This document shows, piece by piece, positions 12,187 through 23,399 of a stretch of DNA of 64,000 bases (the stretch's first letter is position 1; the number at the start of each line of letters is the position of its first letter). Where the stretch lies: assembly GCF_000208745.1 (NCBI RefSeq), contig NC_030858.1:10197486-10261485 (forward strand). Reading direction: 5' to 3'. The translations under genes and the position numbers were made by a program. The notes under the pieces are model-generated. The model was not told the DNA's origin. It was given only the letters and a program-made list of their open reading frames with translations, and did not search any database. The DNA comes from Theobroma cacao (lineage: Eukaryota; Streptophyta; Magnoliopsida; Malvales; Malvaceae).

Positions 12187-12880
12187 AGTTACTGTGTTTT
12201 TGGTGATGTTCTGCATCAATCTATTTTGGATATTTGTAATAGTATTGTATATTGATTTACTTTGTAATAACTCTTATTGGACATAAGAATATGGACTTCT
12301 CTCGTTAAATCTTGAAAGAGTAGCACAATTTAATTGCCAATAACTGCCTCAAGCTGTCGCCGCCAACAAGAATTGATCAAACCTAGTTAGTACTCAAATC
12401 TTTGCACTTTAGATCTCCTCTGCTAACTACTATAAGAGAAAAGGAATTGATATATGCTACTTCTCAAAGCAAGCTTTACAATCATGACGCCTAAAGTTGC
12501 ACTGAGCTAGGCCATTCGCATAGATATATATATATATATAAATATATATCATTGGTTGTTTATTAGTTTTTAAAAGAAGTAGCAATCAAGAGTTCAAGAT
12601 CATCGGAGGGTAATTAAATGACATAAACAATTATTTATGGTATCCAGAAGAATTTTAGGCCAGATAATCAATCTAATCCATTAAAACCGCATGCAGAAAG
12701 AGTAGCAACATAAAAAAAATCTTTGGATTCTGAAAGATAAATGATAATATGCCTTGACATTTGTTGTCTAAAATACACTTAGGATGCTTCAGAAATATAT
12801 TCTGCTTGGCCAATTCTGTGTTACAAGAAATTGAAACTTACAGTTGATGCAATTGTAGATAATTCCAGCAATAAATCCAG
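12187..12880. other. 3' flank of the VAN3-binding-like gene, with TA microsatellite
   Basis: This contains the 3' UTR of the upstream gene and the convergent 3' flank of the HLH gene. A (TA)n run lies at 12524-12549. No further gene is seen. Confidence 0.6.
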
Positions 12881-13213
12881 TCATACACCATAGGAGTTTG
12901 CAAGGCTTCTGAGAACATAAACTAGTGACTTTAATTTGATAATATGCTCGATAGACCTCTGAAACATGGTTTCTAAATCAGCCTCCTCGCAACCTGGAAC
13001 AATCCTTCGCAGAGTACAAAGATTTCTATGCACTGAAACTTTTACAAACTTCACTTTTTTTCTCAACACTAGACGGTACATTCTTGTCCTTTGAGTTCTT
13101 TGATTCATGGACAAGAAGCAAGCTTTTTTCATGTCGAGTGCAAGAAAAATTTGGAGCTTGGAAATTCGATGTTTGCCAAAGGAGCTTATGTAGATGATTA
13201 ACTTTGGGGCCAT
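12881..13213 (-). CDS. Small atypical (non-basic) HLH protein
   Basis: This is a single open frame of 110 codons. Residues about 62-106 read as a helix-loop-helix: LCTLRRIVPG, then a short loop, then ETMFQRSIEHIIKLK and VYVLRSLANSYGV. The loop-proximal I-V-P-G and the C-terminal leucine-rich helix match plant atypical bHLH proteins of the IBH1/UPBEAT/PRE-like type, which lack a DNA-contacting Glu-Arg basic region and inhibit true bHLH factors by dimerising. The region before the helix (RLVLRKKVKFVKVSVHR) is Arg/Lys-rich but lacks the H-E-R DNA-binding signature. Such genes are usually intronless and about 100-200 codons, as here. The first ~30 residues (MAPKLIIYISS...) are unusual, and Met28 or Met36 could be the real start. 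It is convergent with the VAN3-binding-like gene. Family assignment is inference by motif. Confidence 0.55.
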   Translation of the reverse strand: MAPKLIIYISSFGKHRISKLQIFLALDMKKACFLSMNQRTQRTRMYRLVLRKKVKFVKVSVHRNLCTLRRIVPGCEEADLETMFQRSIEHIIKLKSLVYVLRSLANSYGV

Positions 13214-14080
13214 TTAATACTTCAACCTTTAAAGCTCAAGATGGGGGAGATATGGAGCAAATTGCTGCCTGAGGCTTTTTCAGTACTTGTCAGTTGTCAC
13301 CTAGTGAACATCACTGTATATCTCTATACACGGCTTTAGTAGTAAACTCTAAATTTCGGCTCACTTGACAGTATACCGTAAAGTTAACTACAATTAAAGA
13401 GAAGCAATAAAACTAAAAGGAACACAAGAAGCTGGAACTAGCCTCAGGATTTGTTTTTGGAAGTGAATTCAGTAGACAACAAAGCATGGTGTACTACATT
13501 AGGACAATTTAAATGTTTCCTCTCAGAAAACCATATTAATTTCGACACTGCACCCCTCGCCCCAAGAAACAAACATTATAAAAAAATAAATTAATGTGTG
13601 TGTGTGCCACTAGTTAGAGATATATAAATAGAAAAAGTACAAAATGGGAGTTAGTAAAATTGTTTCCTGTGACAAAAGTGATGAAGATGTCATTACAACA
13701 TTGACTTAATGGTACTGAATCCACCATTTTTCCTTTAGTTAAAAGCAATCCCCTCCTTTGTTTCACATGAATTACAAATAGATACACTTTAGCTAATCTG
13801 CATTTATATTTTTGGAATTTGGGTTATATATAGATCCTTTTGTTAACCGAATCATCTTTATTGTTGATGGAGCTCAACTTATACTCTAGTAATTATGTCT
13901 AAGACATGGGTTGCCTATGTGATGCAACAACTTTTGCAGGATCATGAAATGATGGCAACTATGTATGGCCAGGACCACATTATGTCTTGGTGGTGGGCAT
14001 GTTTTCTGTAGTCCATGTCTCCTCATCTCATTTATCATATTCTGCAATGTACTTCAGATTCCTTTTCTTTGCAAAAAGGC
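13214..14080. other. Intergenic, upstream of the HLH gene
   Basis: No gene is visible. It would hold the minus-strand promoter of the HLH gene. A short (TG)n run is at about 13595-13606. Confidence 0.5.
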
Positions 14081-14088
14081 CTGTTTAG

Positions 14089-15686
14089 TAGGGATATCAA
14101 AGGGTACCCTATTATAAGGTACCAATGAGTATCCGACCCGGTTATATCGGATTAGAGTACTTAATAAACGGGTTTAGAACGAGTTCGGATAATGATTTCA
14201 CTATCTAAATCGGGTTCGGATAGGGTTTGGGTATCAATAAACGAGTTCGGGACGAGTTCGGGTATCACTCTTTGGGTATTCATTACCTGAACCCGATAGA
14301 AAAGCACCTAAAGCTTGTACCATCTTGACGAACAATTTTTTTTGTTAAATGTTGATAAATATATTTAAAATATAGTTAACCAAATTATTAATGTGATGAC
14401 ATTAATATATATATAAATAAAAAATTATTAGATTATTAATTATGTTTAAATAATATGAATATCATATCATATTACGAAAGAATATAATTACTATTATATA
14501 TATTTTTAACATAAATGTATTTAATTTTTATTTTGTGTTAAGATTAAAAAAATTATAACTTATAATATATATACTTAAAGAGAGTCTTTGAGTTTAGAAA
14601 AGTTTTGAATCTACCTATTTTTTTAATTTCATGTAATTAAAGATAAACTCATATAGTTAATTAAATTAATTCATTAAACTATGATTATTAATTAACTTAG
14701 AATGTTTTTAAATATATATACATTATATATATTGAGTTCATTTATAAGAAATATAATTACCATATTATATATATACTAATACTTTTAGTATATATATACT
14801 TTAAATATAATATATTTATTTTTTATTTTATGTTAACATTTTTAAAAATTATAACTTATAAAATTATTAATTGTAATATATTTATATACACTTTATAGTA
14901 TATAACTTGTAATGTCTTTTAACACATACACTTTATATTATATATTATATTCATTTATAAAGAATATAATTACTATTATATAAATTAATTACTAAATAAT
15001 ATTATATCTTTGTTTATATAAATTTATAATATATAAACTTAATTATCTAAAAAGAAGTTGTGAGATTAGAATAGTTTTGAAACTTATCTATTTTTTTTAA
15101 ATTTCATGTAACTAAGGACAAATTCATATAATTAATTAAATTAATTAATAAAATTATAATTATTAATTAAATTGTAATGTCTTTTAATATTTATACTTTA
15201 TATATATTGGGTTCATTTATAAAGAATATAATTACTATTTTGTATATACACTATAATACTTTAAATATAGATCTTTATTTTTTATTTTGTGTTAACATTA
15301 TAAAAATTNTATTTAAGTTTATGTTTTAAAATCTTTGTTTTTTGATTATTTAAATTTAAATTTTATTATATTTATTTTTATTAATTTAATTAGTAGTTAA
15401 TTTTATAAAATACGTAGAGAAATATTATTATATATGTGTACGAGTTTAGGTAATTGGATACTTATGAAGAAGATTTTAATAATTTTTAATTTAATCGGAT
15501 TTTTAAATGGGTTAGGGTAATTATAAGGTAGTAAAAATGTAATAGGGTTAGGGTTAGGGTTAGGGTTATGGTAGTAATTTTTAAATTATTCAAGTAATTA
15601 ATAGAATTAGAGTAATTAATGTTTTATAAGATTATGATTCGAGTATCTCAAAATTAACGAATTCCCTATACCCGTTGACATCCCTA
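14089..15686. mobile_element. Non-autonomous hAT-like DNA transposon
   Basis: The ends are inverted repeats: tagggatatcaaagggta at 14089 and, as reverse complement of the right end at 15686, tagggatgtcaacgggta (16 of 18 identical). They are flanked by an imperfect 8-bp duplication, ctgtttag (14081-14088) and ttgtttaa (15687-15694). An 8-bp duplication and TAGGGATG-type ends are hallmarks of the hAT superfamily. The 1.6-kb interior is AT-rich, with no transposase frame. Its subterminal regions are full of short gggtt-cggat-type motifs (acgagttcggg, aatcgggttcgg), as expected for transposase-binding repeats. One ambiguous base (n) is at 15309. Confidence 0.75.
15544..15568 (+). repeat. Short (GGGTTA)4 array, vertebrate-type telomere unit
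   Basis: Four tandem GGGTTA units lie in the subterminal part of the hAT-like element, with a degenerate unit about 35 bp upstream. The six-base unit differs from the usual plant TTTAGGG heptamer. Confidence 0.9.
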
Positions 15687-15694
15687 TTGTTTAA

Positions 15695-16471
15695 CCTCAT
15701 TTCAGATATTTGTGGACCAACCCAACCACCTAATAAAGCTTTGTTCTTTTGCAGCTGCCCCATCCATCTGTATGAAGTCTGCTGGATATTCTCCGGGGGA
15801 GCTGAACCTTGACACTTTGAGGTCCTTCTGAATTGTGACAAGACCAGAGGATGTAGAATTATATAGTCTTTTCCAGCGTTTCTAAATTTCTATCTACCAA
15901 CTGATCAGCTTTGTCTTTTTTTTCAATATACCATGGAAAAACTGATCCAGGAAAATGGAGCCTTTGATAATCCATCAAGTACATGAATATTTCTAGAAAT
16001 GTGGTCCTTCCTTGCATATCTTTTCTCCCACTTGAGGATCTAATGAGAGCTGCAAGTGGGTCTTGTTTATCCTACCCACCAACAAGAGATTGATTGAATG
16101 TAGATTTTCAGACTGTTTTACAGCAGGTAGAGGCCTATAACTTCAACAGGAACTGGCAAATCAGCTGAACATATATCGTATAGAGTTTTCCATTATGGGC
16201 AGTGTGCAATTTAGCTGCTGGATTTCGATGTGGATGGGGTTCAAAGAATGTAGCTAGTTGAGCCAAGTAGGCCAACTTGCAAGAGGACAAGCTAGCATTT
16301 CAAGTACAGCTCACTGCATCCAAGATGACCTCTGAAATATATCCATACAAAACCAGTGTTCCTGATCTGAAATTACAACTCTTCTAGTAGATATGCTTGG
16401 ATTCATGTTGAGACAAGTGCAAAAGAATACACAGTTTCACTACAGGATTTCTGAACAGCTGCCCTGTTGTG
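15695..16471. other. Intergenic, nothing recognised
   Basis: The base composition is more balanced than in flanking repeats, but I find no open frame or motif I can name. The 69-codon minus-strand frame at 15632-15841 overlaps the transposon end and is rejected. Confidence 0.5.
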
Positions 16472-16639
16472 TTTTTGTCCAAAAACAACTAAACAAAAGC
16501 AATAAACTTTGCTTATTAATTGTGGACTTCTCTTAGTTCCAGATTGTGCTAAATATTTTTTGTCCAAAAACAACTAAACAAAAGCAATAAACTTTGCTTA
16601 TTAATTGTGGACTTCTCTTAGTTCCAGATTGTGCTAAAT
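16472..16639. repeat. Perfect tandem duplication of an 84-bp unit
   Basis: The block starting tttttgtccaaaaacaac at 16472 is repeated immediately at 16556. I see no mismatch over the 84-bp unit. It is either a very recent duplication or an assembly artefact. No coding frame runs through it. Confidence 0.9.
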
Positions 16640-16835
16640 ATTAACTGTCTGAAAATTAAAAAGAAAATCTTTTTGAACACTATGTTACATGTGTCATAGT
16701 GACTGCAAGATAATCAATAGGTTTGCCACTGTATCTATGCTGCTCGGGGACGCAAGCAAATCTACCAGCATCTTTTGTAAGTTATAATTGCAGTCTCAGA
16801 ATAAGTTTCAAGAATTAAGCTTTCCACAACTCAAG

Positions 16836-17695
16836 GTATATTTGGTTCGGAAAATGAAATAGAAAGAGAATAAATTAATCATTTCATGATAATAAAATGA
16901 AAGAAGAATAGTTATTATATAATTTATTTCGTTGAAATGGAATAAGATATAAATTGGTATTATGATTTATTATAATGTTAAGTTGGTAGAAATAGTTTTA
17001 AAAGTAACCAAAGAATAAGCAATAAATAACAAAAATATTTTTTATTATAATATATGATCATTTTATTTTTTATTTTTATTTTTAAAATATTAAAATATTA
17101 ATAGTTTATAATTGAAATCTTATATATGAATTTTTTATAATTAAAATTTTAAATTAATTTTAAAATATAAAATATTAATTTTTAATTTTCTTTTTTTTCA
17201 TTCTAGTATTTTTATTTATTGTTCTTTTGTCTTTTTCTTTCTTCTCATTAATCAACCACTAGAAATGTGGCCGACATAATGGAGCTCTGATCTGATACCC
17301 CTATGTCTGGATATGGAGGGAGAACACCAATCGACACTTCTCGTAGGCGGCATCAGTGCTGCCGTCGCTGAATGTGTCGCCCTCCATTAAAGAACTTTAG
17401 AGAAAGAATGAGAGAGGTACAAGATGGGTCGAGAGAGAAAGAAAATGTGAAAAATGAAAAAACAAAATTTATGTTATACATGATGGCAATTTTTAAATTT
17501 ATTTAAAGATGATTGTGTTTAATAAAATTTTTGACTTATTCTCCACCCTTGCAATAATTATTACTGAGATCTCTCTTTGTAATTGCTATTTAAGCTTTTT
17601 CAAGAGTGATCATTTCTATGAAACAAACCAATTATTAGAGAGAACTTCGAAATAGAGGAGAAATAACTACTCTATTTCTCCAACCAAATACTCCG
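16836..17695. mobile_element. Possible non-autonomous TIR element
   Basis: The left side reads tatatttggttcggaaaatgaaatagaaag. The reverse complement of the right side reads agtatttggttggagaaatagagtag, giving a loose inverted repeat around a TTTGGTT core. The interior is AT-rich except for a GC-richer island (about 17265-17395). I could not find a convincing target duplication, so superfamily and exact edges are open. Confidence 0.35.
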
Positions 17696-18227
17696 TGAGT
17701 GATAAAAGATTTTTGGCGCGATACGAGGACAACCATAAATCCAACTTCATGAACCATCTCGGAAAATTTTCTACCCCATCTCGCCAACCCTTTACACTCC
17801 CTACTGGACTCAACTTAGATTACTTGTGATGCGGTTGCCTGGTAAACTGTCTAGGCTAACAAGCTCGCGAGTTGCTTGGTGGGGACAGCTCTAAGCCAAT
17901 ATCTCTTGCCATCTGCCGATGTTATTAATATTTGGCAATGTTCTGAGTCAGACTTAAATAGTGTTTGATAAATTAAAAAAAAAAATTAACACTGAATTCT
18001 TATTTTCGAAAAAATTTTAAGTATTAAATTTTTAATTACAAAAAATTTAAATACTGAATTATCAAAACGCCTCAAAGCTGTTTCTCAAGTTAAACTTCAA
18101 CTTTTTTTAGCTTATAAAAAAAAAAAAACACAATGAATTACATCATTAAAGGGCAAAAGGAGCAAGAAAACAATCTTCAGAGAGATCAAGAGCTAAATTA
18201 CAAAACTGGTCGTGTAAGAAACAGCTT
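17696..18227. other. 3' flank of the PIG-B gene
   Basis: No gene is recognised. It includes the probable 3' UTR of the minus-strand gene ending at 18228, plus A/T-rich simple sequence around 17970-18130. Confidence 0.5.
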
Positions 18228-21200
18228 TCACATGCCACTTGTAGCGTATACAACGACTGATGCTTGAAGATCTCGGTCTACCTTGAAGTGAGCATGGAAA
18301 AACCTTCTAACCTGCGCTTTTTATTAAAAATCAAAAGCTTAATTGCAAGTGCCACAAGTAGCATGCAAAAGAATGACTTGATAAATAGATCAAACAAAGC
18401 GTATTAACTTGTACCTCTCTAAAAGAATGCGAAACTAGAAAATTTCTTAATTGCTTCTCCTCTGAATCGAACAATACAATATGACTAGGGCAAGACCAAG
18501 TTTTTGCAAAATCCATTGCAAAACCAACAGGATTCATCATGAAACGATCCGATTCATCAGGGATTCCTTTCTCTTCACTGCTACACATAAGAATAACATA
18601 AGAATTACAAAAGAAAAGCAGCATTATAACAACATGGAAAGAAAAAATACTGCCAGTCATTCACCTTGGTGAGCAATCCAAAAAACGCATGGGAAGGTTG
18701 CGATGCAGAGTTGAATAGTAGGGTGTGGCATGGCAGGGCATTAGGAAAAGGATACTTTTCACTTTCTCTCTCGCAGCTTCTTTAGATAGATAGTTCATCA
18801 CATCCTCAGTTCCTCTCTGTCTAGCAAGTTTGAGATTTAAGCATCAAGTGAACAAGAACCAGGAATAAAACAGAATTTCCAACAAAACAACTTAGCGAAG
18901 GATCTTTCCGTTTCTATTACTTCATAGTTAGGACCATAATAACGAAATGAAAAGGATAATGATGAGAGATGTTTACTTCAACTACTAAAGCAAATATTCA
19001 AAAAATACACATGGGATGGAAGTGACCAAGCAAATTAAGCTGTTTCAGTAAAGAAGAGGCAAGAGTCAAGCTCTTTGCAAAAACGAGGTATTTGATATAC
19101 CTGATGAACTAAACTCATATAGAGGGCCATTGGAATATTGGTTGCAAGCAAGAAGCAGATAGCAAGTTGCCTTTTTGAAGGCCATTTCTTGTGAATGTGT
19201 GAAGGTCCTTTCCTTTCACTATTTGGAGCACCATGTTCTTCAAGTGCAGCTAATGAGTATCCAGATAATATCAAACTTATGGGAAGCACAGGGAGGACAA
19301 ACCTACAGCAAACAGATGAATAAGAATAAAGCAGATCAAAGGGTAGATAAAGAATTCTCAACAGAGCAAGAACTCAAAGCACATCATATTTATGGTTTAG
19401 AGAAACTTGCCTGAATTCTTTGTGACCAAGTATGCTGTATAGTCCTAAAACCCACACAATAAGGCCAGAAAGTTTCCAATTTTTAGACTTGATAATGCCA
19501 GCAAGACAAAATGGAAGAAAACTGAAAAGCATCACTGTAAATCCCTGAGTGAAGTACCAGTGCCACTTGTGATTTCCATAATAATCTCCACCAGAGGAAA
19601 GAAAATTGAACTTGAGAAAATTAAGTGGTGCTAAGACCCAGGAGCCATACAATAGACAATCTACCAAACACATAAATCCAAGCACCAGAGTCCTGATAAA
19701 ATAAGGAAAAATGATTGTGAAACAACCCACAAAGAAGATAGTAAAATAGGAAATGAACTCCAACTGTAATCTAAAAACACATGCACACATTTATACACTT
19801 TGAAGCTACAATGAACATTGTACATCCACTCCATTTTCATGAGTTGCACTATCAATGTATTGCAAGTTTAAGGTGGAACTTAATTCAGCCAAGTGTCGAG
19901 TGTTTTATCAAAGATCACATTCTGCTCTAAGCAACAATGTTTCCCACCAAAAGAAAATGAAACACAGGTTTAAACATGACATGCTATATGCTTGACTCAA
20001 TATGTCGTCTTCGACGAAATAAAACTAAGTTTATCTTTATTTGGATATAAAAATTTTAAACTACTCTATTTCAAGAGAAATTCAAATGGTTTTTATAGCA
20101 ACTAGAAAACTGGATTACATCTTCCAACTTTTAATTTGTATGCCTATTAATGCTACTGAATGCAAATTTGGAGTTAAAAATCATGAGTCATGCAGTAAGA
20201 TAGTAGTGTAGTAGGGTAAAAATGTTTATTGTTAAATTTATTATTGAGGCTTCTAGTCCATCTAAGAACTGTATGGCACGATGATATTTATATTTTCTAA
20301 TCAAAAACACCATTTATTGCCAAAACTTGGCTTATGTGCTAAGGCATATAGCATTTGAAATTCACATTTCTTTTATCTTTTACTATTTCATTTAACTTTA
20401 CCTTGTGATGTGCACACATGCCATGATATTAAAATAAGTTGGGACTTCTTTTGGAAGCTGGATGCTCATGCAGACACCTATGGGCAACTCAAGGTTTGTG
20501 TTATTCACTTGGTGCGCTCATCAGTCATTACTTCATATTGTACTTAGTCTCAAGAATTTCAATCATGCTTATGCATAACTAAGGGAAAGAAAGGGAGAAA
20601 ATAAAACCTACCCAATAGGAATCAACTCCATAAAAATAAATCTCAGCCGCGCACGAGTCAAGTACAACTCAAGTAGGCCAACATACACCCATGTAATAGC
20701 ACTTGTTGGTCTAATGGCACAAGCTAATGCAGCTACAGCCAAACCCCACTTTCTTGAATCTGAAGGGACTTTGTTCGAAGAACTTCTCATACATGGCCAG
20801 TAGTAAAGGCCAACAAGGGTAAGAACAGTCTCCAAACTATTTGATAATGTACGATTGAAACAGAAAAAATTGAACCAGTTTGCCAATTGAGAAAATAACT
20901 GAAAATGGTTAAGTACATCATCCATCATAAAAGGCCAACCAGAAAACAGCTTGACTGCAAACAAGTGCAAAGCATAAAACCTTATAACATATGACAAGGA
21001 TACAGCCCATTTTGCAACACCATCACCAAACAGAACACGAGAAAGTTTATACAAGTATAAATCACCAACTGCAGAAAATATGGATTGCAGCAGCCGTGGG
21101 GCCTTCATCTACAAAGCAAAGGACAATGGATGTAAGTACAACGCCTTTGACAGACAATAAAATAAGCCACAATTTCGCGCACCCGAAGCTTGATGTTATT

Positions 21201-22657
21201 TATGAGAAAAGCAAACTAGACATACTTGTCTGAATGAAACACAAGAATGCAAACAAAACCATTGTTTTTTAGTTACTTATCAGCAATTCTTGAGAAGACA
21301 AATGAACATCTCTGAGCAACGAAATAACAAAAATAAGTCTGTAAACACAAAGCTAAAATGCATAATCATAAAATTCAACATCCACTTCATAAGCTTGACA
21401 TTTGCATACAGTTCAGACGGCACCAAGCATTCTCAAGGGCAAAATCTGCTTGTGCCTCAGAGGAATGAAGGTAAAAAACCTGACAAAATGCTGGTCTAGA
21501 GAATTCAAGTCCTCTACCAAGGCTATAAAACCAGAAAAGCATCCTGCTACTAGAAATTCAGTTATTTTCACTTCTCTATCTATATTTGCTCACTATTAGT
21601 TATGAATTTCCTATAAAGATGAGCAAAATGCATGCAACTGTAGACAAGACTCTTCTCCATCACCATAAAGGTCAAACTTGATGATCTTTATATAAAAACT
21701 ACTTAAGCCACAATCTCTATCTCAGTTACAACAAGGCTTATTTTAGCAGTGAAAATTAACAACAGCACATTTAGCAAAAAGTAATTAAGCGCACATGCCG
21801 AATGTTAAAGAAGAACAAAACTGCAAAAATTAAAGTAATACCAAAATAGAGAGGGGAACTCAGTTTTAACTTAAACATTGATGCACCTAGTATAATTCAT
21901 AGACGCTTTTCTTCAAGTTGTAAGATATCTGTGCTTATTTTCGATAAATCACGACAAGCTTTCCGAGTAAATATGAACACACACAAACACACACATGCAG
22001 CAAAAGAATGAGCACACACACCCTTTCGCATATGGATTCACATACATATAATGCAGGCAGAGACACCCATTCGCACATGGATTCACATAAACATAATGCA
22101 GGCATAAATGGGAGTAACAAATATTATTTATATTTACCATGAACCACGGTGTATCAAGACCCAAAAACGCGATAACTTTGTAAAAGAGAGCGAACAACAT
22201 TGGATGCAAGTAGCTTCGAATTCCCTTCTTCCACTCCCATGTCAAATGACCATACCTAATAATTTCATCATATAGAACACATAAATAAAAAAAAAAAAAA
22301 CCAACATGACCGTCCCGCCAGACATCACTAAACTACCATTTCCAACACATTCCCAATGCTTCAAGAACAATATTGAAGAATAATAATAGTCATGATAACA
22401 ATTTTGAAGAGAAATGGGAAATACCCAAAGGCGATGCGATGAGCAACTTCGAGGGCTTGCCAGTGTTCATCTGGATTGAAATAAGTTTGAATCAAGAGCG
22501 CGTTGAGCATTCGAAATCCCAAACAAATCGCCAATACTTTCTTTGAAGAATCTGGAGATTTCTTTTCTTGTTTTTCTTCTTCGCTAGACAGATTCGGGTG
22601 CTTATTTGAAGAATCATTCTTTCTTCGTTTCATTCTTCTCTCTCTCCTTTGCCTCAA
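18228..22657 (-). CDS. PIGB: GPI mannosyltransferase 3 (PIG-B / APTG1-like)
   Basis: Eight exons on the minus strand join to 577 residues: 22657-22425, 22255-22138, 21108-20612, 19692-19411, 19302-19101, 18816-18665, 18580-18415 and 18311-18228 (TGA). Phases agree throughout. All introns are GT-AG except intron 4, which has a GC donor (AG|GCAAGT). The protein is a multi-pass ER glycosyltransferase of family GT22. It has a short charged cytosolic N-terminus, then a first luminal loop with the catalytic-type acidic motif NPDEHWQALEVAH (residues 61-73). Next come several hydrophobic segments in exon 3, the GGDYYGNHKWHWYFTQG block and the conserved HKEFRFVLPVLP across the exon 4/5 junction. GT22 PIG-B adds the third mannose to the GPI core from dolichol-phosphate mannose. 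The Arabidopsis homologue APTG1 is needed for pollen tube guidance. Length fits the family (about 550). An alternative start is Met9 or Met1; I chose Met1 as the first in frame. Confidence 0.93.
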
Positions 22658-23330
22658 GGATGTGGATGTGAGACTTTAGACAAAAAAACTTACACAGTTT
22701 CTCTTCTCCCCTTTCTGCCTTGGCCTTCAGCAGCAGGGGCGAAAGTTCAACTCCAATTCTAGCTATGCAACAATAGAAAAAGCCAAAAGATAAAAATAAA
22801 ATAAAATTGTGCTCTCGGTCTTTGTACTATATAAAAAAACGGATTTAATCTACATAATAATTATATAAAATTTAATTTTTTATATTTTTAAATTTATTAA
22901 TATCAATTCAAATTGAAATATGTTGAGTACCAAATTAATATGATATTGATTAAAATGATGTATTTTTTTGTTGATATTGCCTTAATTATATGTTAACGTG
23001 TTTTTATTGATGTAGTATTGATTAGAAATAACTAGTTAATTTTTGTTAATATGACTATTGTTGACATTGCATTATACTTTCTGAATTTTCTTATGTGCTT
23101 CAACTTTGTCTAATTTTTCATTATTTTTTCACTGTCTTTTATTTTTTCTCTTCTTTTCGTATTTCTCTTTTTTCTCATTTTGTTTCTACCTTCTGATCAA
23201 TTCCTTTATTCTTTTTTATTATTATTAATTTCTTTAGTTGATAATATCATTTTATCATAACTATGTCTATGTTGACACACAATCTTAATATAATGAAGGC
23301 TAAATATCCAAATAAACAATATATGAAAAA
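22658..23330. other. Upstream region of PIG-B, AT-rich
   Basis: The first about 80 bases are probably the 5' leader of the minus-strand gene. The rest is AT-rich with pyrimidine runs and no recognisable gene or element. Confidence 0.5.
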
Positions 23331-23399
23331 AAAAGGAGAGAAAGAGAGAGAGAGAGCGACTTAGAGTGAGAAAATGAGCGAGGGTGAGACAGAGTGGTC

